Assembly: GCA_019118845.1 (NCBI GenBank)
Contig: DWYE01000101.1
Span: 1-27,454 of the forward strand
DNA: 27,454 nucleotides
Reading direction: 5' to 3'
DNA from: Anaeromassilibacillus stercoravium
Lineage (GTDB): Bacteria > Bacillota > Clostridia > Oscillospirales > Acutalibacteraceae
Shown here: positions 21,646 through 27,454 of the stretch, in pieces
How positions within the stretch are numbered: position 1 is the stretch's first letter
How the letters are laid out: every line of letters starts with the position of its first letter
Position numbers and translations under genes: made by a program
The notes under the pieces: generated by a model
Databases searched by the model: none
What the model was told of the DNA's origin: nothing
The model's input: only the letters and a program-made list of their open reading frames with translations

Positions 21646-23031
21646 TTATACCGTCCGCAGGATCTCCCCTACGGTCATGTCCGGGTTTTCTACACCCATA
21701 AACAGGATCTTCATGAGATAATAATACATCAACTCCATATCGTGCGGGGAAAGCTCCGCCAGCTGGTACTTGAAGTAAAACTGCAAGCCCAGGTCGGTGG
21801 CACTGTGCATCACGGTCAGATACACCTTTTGAATTGCCGTCCCGTTCGTCAGCCAATCCGACTTAAACGGGATGCCGTGCAGCTGCTCGTTCTGCAAGCG
21901 CATCGGGAGCGGCTGATACGTCAACGCTACGGAGTCATACGTGGTATTCTTGGGCGGATGGTACCGCTCCTGGAACATCCGCGTGACCTCCAGCGGGTCA
22001 AAATCGACATGCCGGTAAATGGTGTTCTGCAAATCCTGAATCATGCGCACGCCGTCTAGGAATTCGGTCTCCGGCTCCAGGATGGTCCGGCACGGGAAGC
22101 AGTGGGTGCGCGTGCCGCCGGAGGTCTTGTTCAGCAGCGTGGACCTTCTGGACACATAATTCCGGACCGTGACGTCCTTTTCCCCGTCGTTCATCTTGGA
22201 AAGGTAGGTCCGCAGGCCCATCAGCAGCAGGTTTGTCATGGAGACTTCGTTCTCCATGCAATAGTCCATCAGGCGCTTAGTTGGCTCCGGCTCCAGATGA
22301 TAAATCGCGCGCCCTACGCGCAGGTCGTTCATCTCCCGGTCCGCCGCGCGCAGGTTCGGGTTGTTGTACTTTTTCCGGCACGCATCCAGCTTCCAGCAGC
22401 CGGTCACATCCGTATAGATCGGCTCGCCGACCGCCACCTGTTCCTCCCAGAACGCGCGGTCCTTGGCAGTCCGGGATGCGTTCTCCTCCTTTGCGAGATC
22501 CTTTTCCAAAGCCAGGTGGTATGGCGGCGGGTCCTCCGGCATGGGCGCGCCGTAGGCAAAGTGGCAGTAAAGCCCCATAATGTCGTTAATCATCAAGATC
22601 ATGCCGGTGGAATCGGTCAGCCGGTGGTCAATGCGCAGATAGATGCCATTGTACCCGTCGGGCATGGCCACCATGATAAACTCGTTCATCGGCGAATCCA
22701 CCTGCTCAAAGGGCTGGCTGGACCATTCCTCCAGGGTTGCGTTGATCTCCTCCTGGGATTTTCCCCGGAAGTCCACCAAACGGATGTCGCGCGGGTCATA
22801 AGAAGCGAAGTACTGAAAAACTTTTCCGTTTTCGTCCCGCTTTGTGAAGCGGATGCGCAGGGATTCCTGCCGCGCATACTCCAACTGGATGCAGTGCTTC
22901 AGCAGGCCGAAATCCACCCCAGCCCGGATCGTCATGCACACGCAGATGTTTACTTCCTGCGGGCGGTTGTACTCCAGGATTTTGTGATCCTGCAACCTTT
23001 CGGCCGCGCACAGCGGATAGAAATGTTTCAT
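21646..23031 (-). CDS. Free-standing NRPS-type condensation domain protein
   Basis: 461 residues, about the size of one condensation domain (C domain of nonribosomal peptide synthetases; also WS/DGAT-like acyltransferase superfamily). The catalytic HHxxxDG motif appears as DHRLTDS (135-141): the second, catalytic His (136) and the Asp (140) are kept, while the first His is Asp and the Gly is Ser. The N-terminal lobe has a 'LRIRFTKRDENGKVFQYF' stretch (58-75), and the C-terminal lobe a 'VTVRNYVSRRS' strand. No adenylation or carrier domain is encoded nearby. ATG at 23031 follows GAGGG. It would form an amide or ester from activated acyl donors; the substrates are unknown. Monocistronic, with its own promoter. 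Confidence 0.78.
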   Translation of the reverse strand: MKHFYPLCAAERLQDHKILEYNRPQEVNICVCMTIRAGVDFGLLKHCIQLEYARQESLRIRFTKRDENGKVFQYFASYDPRDIRLVDFRGKSQEEINATLEEWSSQPFEQVDSPMNEFIMVAMPDGYNGIYLRIDHRLTDSTGMILMINDIMGLYCHFAYGAPMPEDPPPYHLALEKDLAKEENASRTAKDRAFWEEQVAVGEPIYTDVTGCWKLDACRKKYNNPNLRAADREMNDLRVGRAIYHLEPEPTKRLMDYCMENEVSMTNLLLMGLRTYLSKMNDGEKDVTVRNYVSRRSTLLNKTSGGTRTHCFPCRTILEPETEFLDGVRMIQDLQNTIYRHVDFDPLEVTRMFQERYHPPKNTTYDSVALTYQPLPMRLQNEQLHGIPFKSDWLTNGTAIQKVYLTVMHSATDLGLQFYFKYQLAELSPHDMELMYYYLMKILFMGVENPDMTVGEILRTV

Positions 23032-23114
23032 ATCGATCCCTCTTTCTTTGCCTTTCAAAAGTCTTCCCCAATTTTGCACAACGAGGCTTCCCCATGTGGA
23101 AGCATGTTTTTTCT

Positions 23115-23143
23115 ATTTTACCACATGCGCATTAAAAATCCAA
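23115..23143 (-). promoter_or_regulatory. Promoter of the condensation-domain gene
   Basis: TTGGAT (23143-23138), 17-base spacer, TAAAAT (23120-23115) on the minus strand with TGG ahead of the -10. About 75 bases of leader precede the start codon. Confidence 0.6.
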
Positions 23144-23150
23144 TGCGGAT
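23125..23150. repeat. Inverted repeat across the condensation-gene promoter
   Basis: ATGCGCATT (23125-23133) and AATGCGGAT (23142-23150) are inverted repeats with one mismatch, separated by eight bases. They cover the -35 box and most of the spacer of the promoter at 23115-23143, a natural operator position. Confidence 0.45.
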
Positions 23151-23293
23151 CTTTTTGTAGAAAAATGGTGCATCTTGAAAGAAATGATTCTTAAAAACAA
23201 ACGCAGGGCTTTTATCGGCGCGGGGAATTTTTTGACCGGACGCCGCTCCCCAGCGCACCGTTCAGAAAAAACATCATCGCTGGCTTCCGCAAG

Positions 23294-23371
23294 CTTTTAT
23301 AATCATATATTACTATAAAATTCTATTTAAATCTATAATTTTATATATTTTTTATGAAATATTTATTGTTA
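23294..23371. other. Extremely AT-rich island in the gap 23032-23495
   Basis: About 78 bases almost without G or C, in a region otherwise GC-rich, made of repeated TATA/ATTT runs. It lies upstream of the condensation-domain promoter (leftward) and beyond the leuD terminator. No gene is visible in the 464-base gap. It may be a protein-binding or curved segment; nothing firmer can be said. Confidence 0.45.
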
Positions 23372-23440
23372 TGGAACCTCTTCTGCGCCATTCACGCAAA
23401 AGAAAACCATCCCAAAGATTCCCAACAGGCCGCCTTCTCA

Positions 23441-23478
23441 TAAAAAAGACGAGGGTCCCAACTCCGCCGGAACCCTCG
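23441..23478 (-). terminator. leuD terminator
   Basis: On the minus strand CGAGGGTTCC pairs with GGGACCCTCG (one G-U), followed by TCTTTTTTATG. It starts 17 bases after the leuD stop. Confidence 0.88.
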
Positions 23479-23495
23479 CCTTTGATTTCCAATCT

Positions 23496-23981
23496 TTATT
23501 TTTCCGTGATGCTCTTGAGCAGCCCGCCCTTTTGGATGATGTTCTGGATAAACGGCGGGAACGGCTGCGCCTTATAGGTCTTCCCCGTGGTCACATCCGT
23601 GATCACGCCCGTATCGAAGTCCACCTCGACCTCGTCCCCTGCCTGGATCTCCTGCGCGGCAGCGTCGCACTCCAGGATCGGCAGGCCGATGTTGATCGCA
23701 TTGCGGTAAAAAATGCGGGCGAACGTGGATGCGATCACGCAGGAAACGCCGCTGGCCTTGATCGCAATCGGCGCATGCTCTCTGGAAGAGCCGCAGCCGA
23801 AGTTTTTATTCGCCACGATGATGTCGCCGGGCTTCACGTTCTTGACAAAGTCCTTGTCGATGTCCTCCATGCAGTGGGAGGCCAGCTCCGCGTGGGAAGC
23901 CGTATTCAAATAGCGCGCAGGGATGATCACGTCCGTATCGACGTTATCCCCATATTTATGTACGATTCCATGTGCATTCAT
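23496..23981 (-). CDS. leuD: 3-isopropylmalate dehydratase small subunit
   Basis: 161 residues: the swivel domain that pairs with LeuC to isomerise 2-isopropylmalate to 3-isopropylmalate in leucine synthesis. Family marks: 'YGDNVDTDVIIPARYL' (about 10-25), 'NFGCGSSREHAPIA' (about 60-73) with the substrate-binding SSRE, and 'FARIFYRNAINIGLP' (about 87-101). The short form (about 160 residues) is that of archaea and clostridia rather than enteric bacteria. ATG 23981 follows GAGGAGG and lies 13 bases after leuC, so the two are co-translated. A near relative, homoaconitase small subunit, cannot be strictly ruled out, but leucine context with ilvD favours LeuD. Confidence 0.93.
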   Translation of the reverse strand: MNAHGIVHKYGDNVDTDVIIPARYLNTASHAELASHCMEDIDKDFVKNVKPGDIIVANKNFGCGSSREHAPIAIKASGVSCVIASTFARIFYRNAINIGLPILECDAAAQEIQAGDEVEVDFDTGVITDVTTGKTYKAQPFPPFIQNIIQKGGLLKSITEK

Positions 23982-23994
23982 GTTGCCTACCTCC

Positions 23995-25263
23995 TCAAAT
24001 CTTGTCCGGATCCGCGATATAGCCTGCTACTGCGCTGGCCGCCGCAACCGCGGGGCTCGCCAGGTAGACTTCAGACTCCACATGTCCCATACGGCCTACA
24101 AAGTTGCGGTTCGTGGTGGAAATGGCGCGTTCACCCTTGGCCAAAACGCCCATATGGCCGCCCAGGCACGGCCCGCAGGTCGGCGTGCTGAAGACAGCGC
24201 CCGCCTTGATGAAGACCTCCGCGATGCCCTCCTTGATCGCCTGCAAATAGATGTCCTGCGTCCCCGGGATCACGATGCAACGCACGCCCTTCGCCACCTT
24301 GCGGCCCGCGAGGATCTTTGCAGCGGCGCGCAGGTCTTCGATGCGCCCGTTCGTGCAGGAACCGATCACGCTCTGCTGGATCGCGATGGGCTCCATCTGG
24401 GCGACCTCGTCGATCGTCTTGGTGTTCTCCGGCAGATGCGGGAACGCAACCGTCGGGCGCAGCGTGGAGAGGTCGATGGTGACCGTCGAATCGTACTCCG
24501 CGTCGGCATCCGCGCTGAAGATGACCGGCTGCCTCTGGAAGCGGCCCTCGCAGTATTCCAACGTCACGCCGTCCACCGGGAAAATGCCGTTCTTCGCGCC
24601 GGCCTCAATCGCCATGTTTGCAATGCACAGGCGGTCGTCCATGCTCAGGTATTCCACACCCTTGCCTGTAAACTCCAGGGATTTATACAGCGCGCCGTCC
24701 ACGCCGATCTCGCCGATCAGATGCAGGATGACATCCTTGCCGCTCACCCAGCGGCCGGGCTTGCCCTCCAGCACCACCTTGATCGCGGAAGGCACCTTGA
24801 ACCAAGCCTTGCCGGTGATCATACCGGCAGCCATGTCCGTGGAACCCACGCCGGTGGAGAACGCGCCCAGCGCGCCATAGGTGCAGGTGTGGGAGTCCGC
24901 GCCGATCACGCAGTCGCCGGGGCCGACAATGCCCTTTTCCGGCAAGAGTGCATGTTCAATGCCCATCTGCCCCACATCAAAGAAATTCTTAATGTCGTAT
25001 TTATTCGCAAAATTCCGCGTCTGCAAGCACTGTTCCGCCGCCTTGATGTCCTTGTTCGGCGTGAAGTGGTCCAGCACCAGCGCAATGCGCGTGTTGTCGA
25101 ACACCGCGTCCGCACCGCACTTTTCAAATTCGTTGATTGCCACCGGCGCTGTGATATCGTTGGCCAGCACCACGTCCAGATTTGCTTCAATCAGCTGTCC
25201 TGCCACCACGTGGTCCAAACCCGCGTGTGCCGCCAGGATCTTCTGTGTCATGGTCATTCCCAT
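23995..25263 (-). CDS. leuC: 3-isopropylmalate dehydratase large subunit
   Basis: 422 residues, the aconitase-type catalytic subunit. [4Fe-4S] ligands are Cys303 (GSCTNG), Cys363 and Cys366 (TCGPCLGG). 'GADSHTCTYGALGAFSTGVGSTD' (121-143) is the conserved active-site block. Length and spacing match the clostridial/archaeal two-subunit type. ATG at 25263 follows AAGGAGGA with good spacing, and is preferred to further in-frame ATGs. With LeuD it converts 2- to 3-isopropylmalate. Transcribed from an extended -10 promoter upstream. leuA and leuB are not in the window. Confidence 0.95.
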   Translation of the reverse strand: MGMTMTQKILAAHAGLDHVVAGQLIEANLDVVLANDITAPVAINEFEKCGADAVFDNTRIALVLDHFTPNKDIKAAEQCLQTRNFANKYDIKNFFDVGQMGIEHALLPEKGIVGPGDCVIGADSHTCTYGALGAFSTGVGSTDMAAGMITGKAWFKVPSAIKVVLEGKPGRWVSGKDVILHLIGEIGVDGALYKSLEFTGKGVEYLSMDDRLCIANMAIEAGAKNGIFPVDGVTLEYCEGRFQRQPVIFSADADAEYDSTVTIDLSTLRPTVAFPHLPENTKTIDEVAQMEPIAIQQSVIGSCTNGRIEDLRAAAKILAGRKVAKGVRCIVIPGTQDIYLQAIKEGIAEVFIKAGAVFSTPTCGPCLGGHMGVLAKGERAISTTNRNFVGRMGHVESEVYLASPAVAAASAVAGYIADPDKI

Positions 25264-25299
25264 CGGATATTCCTCCTTAATCGTTTTGTCGGTATCTGT

Positions 25300-25305
25300 A
25301 TTGTA
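25300..25305 (-). promoter_or_regulatory. Extended -10 element of the leuCD promoter
   Basis: TACAAT at 25305-25300 on the minus strand with TGC before it. The -35 at 17 bases is poor; a TTTACA lies 21 bases away. The leader to the ATG is about 30 bases, too short for a T-box or leader-peptide attenuator. The rest of the gap 25264-25543 holds only the ilvD terminator. Confidence 0.45.
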
Positions 25306-25431
25306 GCATAACATCCCCTATACGAATGTAAACCGTACTACAATTAGAATGATTCTCTTCTTTTTTTGGGAAACGTCTCCTGTTGCCGCCCCGGGGATTT
25401 CATTTCTCTCCCGGCAGCAACGCTATGGGGC

Positions 25432-25470
25432 AAAAAAGGGCCCTTCCACCGCTTCCCGTGGAAAGGCCCT
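25432..25470 (-). terminator. ilvD terminator
   Basis: On the minus strand AGGGCCTTTCCAC pairs with GTGGAAGGGCCCT (small mismatch) across a GC-rich loop, then TTTTTTG. It follows the ilvD stop by about 70 bases and separates ilvD from leuCD transcription. Confidence 0.88.
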
Positions 25471-25543
25471 GCCGTCAATCCGAAATAAAAAACAATGCCT
25501 CTTTCAGAAAACAGCTCCGGCAAACCCGCAAAAGCCGATGCCT

Positions 25544-27199
25544 TTAGTCTACAAACACCGCGCCCTTGGAACCGGACGTCACGAGGCTTGCATAGCGCTT
25601 GATGTAGCCGGTCAGATGCTGCTCGGGCGCCTTCCACGCTTCGCGGCGCTTGGCGAGCTCTTCGTCGCTCACGCGGACATTGAGCTGGCGGCCCGTGATG
25701 TCCACATCGATGATGTCGCCGTCCTGAATCAAGGCGATGTTGCCGCCCGCAGCCGCCTCCGGCGATACATGGCCGATGGCCGCGCCGCGCGTCGCACCGG
25801 AGAAGCGTCCGTCCGTGATGAGCGCCACGCTCGAACCCAGGCCCATGCCGGTCAGCGCCGAGGTCGGGGTCAGCATTTCGCGCATGCCCGGGCCGCCCTT
25901 CGGCCCCTCATAGCGGATGACCACCACGTCGCCCTCTTTGATCTTGCCGCCCAGGATGGCTTCGGAGGCGTCCTCCTCGCAGTCGAAGCAGCGGGCCGGG
26001 CCCACATGCTGCATCATTTCGGGCGCAACCGCGCCCTGCTTGACCACAGCGCCCTCCGGGCAGATGTTGCCCTTGAGCACCGCGATGCCCCCGTCCGGGC
26101 GGAACGGGTTCTCGATCTTGCGGATGATCTCGCCGTCCGCATCCGGCGCCGCCTCCACACGGTCGCGCACCGTGCCGCAGACGGTCTGCGCATCCAGATG
26201 GATCAGGCCCTTGCGGGAGAGCTCCTTCATCACCGCCGGGATGCCGCCCACCTGGTTCAGATCCGTGATAAACACCTGGCTGGCAGGGTTGAGTTTGCAG
26301 ATCTGCGGGGTTGTACGGCCCAGCTCGTCGATCTTGTCGATGTCCAGCGGCACGCCCGCCTCATGTGCAATGGCCGTGAGGTGCAGCACCGAGTTGGTGG
26401 AGCAGCCCAGCGCCATCTCCCCGCGCAGGGCGTTCTCAAACGCCTCCGGGGTCAGGATGTCGCGCGGGCGCAGATCCTGTTCCAACAGCTTCATCACCTG
26501 CATACCGGCCCGCTTTGCCAGCGCGATGCGCTCGGAATAGACCGCCGGGATGCTGCCGTTGCCGGGCAGCGCCATGCCGATGGCCTCTGTCAGGCAGTTC
26601 ATGGAGTTGGCCGTATACATGCCGGAGCAGGAGCCGCAGGTCGGGCACGCGGATTTTTCCAATGCCAAAAGCTCGTCCGCATCGATCTTCCCGGAGGCAT
26701 AGCTGCCCACCGCCTCAAACATTTCCGAGAGGCCAAACTTTGTCCCGTTGTGCTCGCCGGGGAGCATCGGGCCGCCGCTGACAAAGATGCTCGGCAAATT
26801 CATGCGGCAGGCCGCCAGCATCATGCCGGGCACGATCTTATCGCAGTTCGGGATAAAGACCGCCGCATCCAGCGGGTGCGCGGTCAGCATCACTTCGATG
26901 GAATCCGCAATCAGCTCGCGGGAGCAAAGGGAGTATTTCATGCCCTTGTGGTTCATGGAGAGGCCGTCGCACACACCGATGGTCTCAAACTCAAACGGGA
27001 CGCCGCCCGCGTTGCGGATGCCCGCCTTCACAGCCTCCGAAATATCCTTCAAATGCCGGTGGCCCGGAATGTAATCGCTCGCAGCACTGACAACCGCCAC
27101 AAAGGGCCGCTTCATTTCATCATCGGTCAAACCCAGCGCACGCAAAAGGGAACGGTGCGGCGCGCGGGTGGAACCTTCTTTCATCAGATCGCTTCTCAT
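25544..27199 (-). CDS. ilvD: Dihydroxy-acid dehydratase
   Basis: 551 residues, the normal length. Removes water from 2,3-dihydroxy-isovalerate and -methylvalerate, giving the 2-keto acids for valine, leucine and isoleucine. Iron-sulfur Cys sites are in NCDK (about 118-121) and CPTCGSC (about 189-195); other IlvD/Edd blocks include 'GCSTNSVLHLTAIAHEAG' and 'DGRFSGATRGAAIGH'. 'PGHRHL' in place of a PCN motif is typical of the oxygen-sensitive [4Fe-4S] class. The early segment reads 'VVSAASDYIPGH', not the usual 'NSW.E..PGH', and 'CDGLSMNH' replaces 'CDGIAMGH'. ATG 27199 has AAGGAGAGG upstream. Edd is less likely because ilvD sits next to leuCD. Confidence 0.93.
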   Translation of the reverse strand: MRSDLMKEGSTRAPHRSLLRALGLTDDEMKRPFVAVVSAASDYIPGHRHLKDISEAVKAGIRNAGGVPFEFETIGVCDGLSMNHKGMKYSLCSRELIADSIEVMLTAHPLDAAVFIPNCDKIVPGMMLAACRMNLPSIFVSGGPMLPGEHNGTKFGLSEMFEAVGSYASGKIDADELLALEKSACPTCGSCSGMYTANSMNCLTEAIGMALPGNGSIPAVYSERIALAKRAGMQVMKLLEQDLRPRDILTPEAFENALRGEMALGCSTNSVLHLTAIAHEAGVPLDIDKIDELGRTTPQICKLNPASQVFITDLNQVGGIPAVMKELSRKGLIHLDAQTVCGTVRDRVEAAPDADGEIIRKIENPFRPDGGIAVLKGNICPEGAVVKQGAVAPEMMQHVGPARCFDCEEDASEAILGGKIKEGDVVVIRYEGPKGGPGMREMLTPTSALTGMGLGSSVALITDGRFSGATRGAAIGHVSPEAAAGGNIALIQDGDIIDVDITGRQLNVRVSDEELAKRREAWKAPEQHLTGYIKRYASLVTSGSKGAVFVD

Positions 27200-27228
27200 G
27201 GATGTCCTCTCCTTTATCATAAAATTAC

Positions 27229-27259
27229 GCGCGGATCGCCTGGAAAGGCAAATCCGCGC
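27229..27259 (-). terminator. Hairpin between the 39-residue ORF and ilvD
   Basis: GCGCGGAT/ATCCGCGC outer arms (27252-27259 with 27229-27236) and GCC/GGC inner pairs. On the minus strand it is followed by GTAATTTTA, only a weak T-run, 30 bases before the ilvD start. It could be a partial terminator or an attenuator. No T-box motif is visible. Confidence 0.45.
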
Positions 27260-27282
27260 TGTAGAAACTCCTAAATTTTGTC

Positions 27283-27402
27283 TTAGTCGCGCGGCTTCAT
27301 CGTCGGGAACACCCTTCTACCCTCTTCATCCGGTTTCATCACGCCTTGTACGGTCGAAAAAGTGCCGTTTTCACGAGGTTTTTCTAACTTTTTGGATTCC
27401 AT
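27283..27402 (-). CDS. 39-residue ORF upstream of ilvD
   Basis: Starts at ATG 27402, seven bases after an AGGAGG site, and ends at TAA 27283. It is polar and charged: MESKKLEKPRENG at the start, MKPRD at the end, with one Leu, three Val and no Ile. It is therefore not a classic branched-chain leader peptide. I do not recognise a family. A hairpin separates it from ilvD. Upstream (27403-27454) only a twice-repeated ACAACTTTT is seen before the edge. Confidence 0.45.
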   Translation of the reverse strand: MESKKLEKPRENGTFSTVQGVMKPDEEGRRVFPTMKPRD

Positions 27403-27454
27403 AGTGTGTCCTCCTGTGCCGTCTGGTTCGGGGCAAAAGTTGTAAAAAAGTTGT

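Noticed and set aside
23923..25311. A 462-codon plus-strand frame opposite leuC
   Set aside because: LeuC carries all three Cys ligands and a proper start; the antisense product has no domain.
25264..25340. T-box or leucine leader-peptide attenuator before leuC
   Set aside because: The predicted leader is only about 30 bases and has no T-box sequence, stem or Leu-rich frame.
25349..27274. A 641-codon plus-strand frame opposite ilvD
   Set aside because: Mirror of ilvD codon bias; product is His/Arg/Ala-rich without any recognisable domain, and ilvD is certain.

Overview
The window looks like a chromosomal segment of a GC-rich low-G+C-phylum anaerobe: a Firmicute of class Clostridia, most like the Oscillospiraceae/Ruminococcaceae. 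This is inferred from strong AGGAGG-type ribosome binding sites, frequent TTG/GTG starts, sigma-A promoters of the TTGACA/TATAAT type, DegV, a two-subunit clostridial/archaeal-type LeuC/LeuD, and a PBSX-like phage gene order. No rRNA, tRNA, CRISPR array, integrase or transposase gene was seen.

Layout. (1) 1-867: an intergenic edge and a flavin-reductase-like gene (+). (2) 868-2127: the GTPase gene hflX (-) with its own promoter. (3) 2194-12274: fourteen genes, all on the minus strand, tightly packed and mostly coupled by ATGA/TGATG/TAATG overlaps. They encode a phage head module (small and large terminase, portal, prohead protease-scaffold, decoration protein, major capsid, two connector proteins), a 33-residue ORF, then a contractile-tail tip and baseplate module (LysM protein, gpD/XkdQ-like hub, gpV-like spike, gp25/XkdS-like wedge, baseplate J, XkdU/YmfQ-like protein, short fibre). 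Sheath, tube, tape measure, lysis, integrase, repressor and replication genes are all absent, although every gene present appears intact. This is the most interesting region. (4) 12575-13450: degV (+). (5) 13514-14742: a small-gene, AT-richer stretch with a 69-residue Cys/His protein, a 57-residue Cys-rich protein and a divergent 55-residue ribbon-helix-helix protein. (6) 14808-16762: a MATE transporter diverging from an Lrp/AsnC regulator, with a palindrome just downstream of the MATE promoter. (7) 17009-21324: an operon of response regulator, sensor kinase and HtrA-like membrane protease, laid out like the CssRS-HtrA secretion-stress systems. (8) 21646-23031: a free-standing NRPS condensation-domain protein with no visible partner. 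(9) 23496-27402: branched-chain amino acid biosynthesis (ilvD, leuC, leuD, all -), preceded by a 39-residue ORF.

How they work together. IlvD makes the 2-keto acids for valine, isoleucine and leucine, and LeuCD carries out the isomerase step of leucine synthesis. The kinase/regulator pair probably controls its own operon and envelope protein quality control through HtrA. The Lrp-type regulator probably controls the MATE pump. The capsid and baseplate cluster is either a decaying prophage trimmed with unusual precision or a domesticated particle-forming element. Sequence alone cannot decide which, but intact catalytic motifs and undamaged translational coupling favour recent deletion or continued selection.
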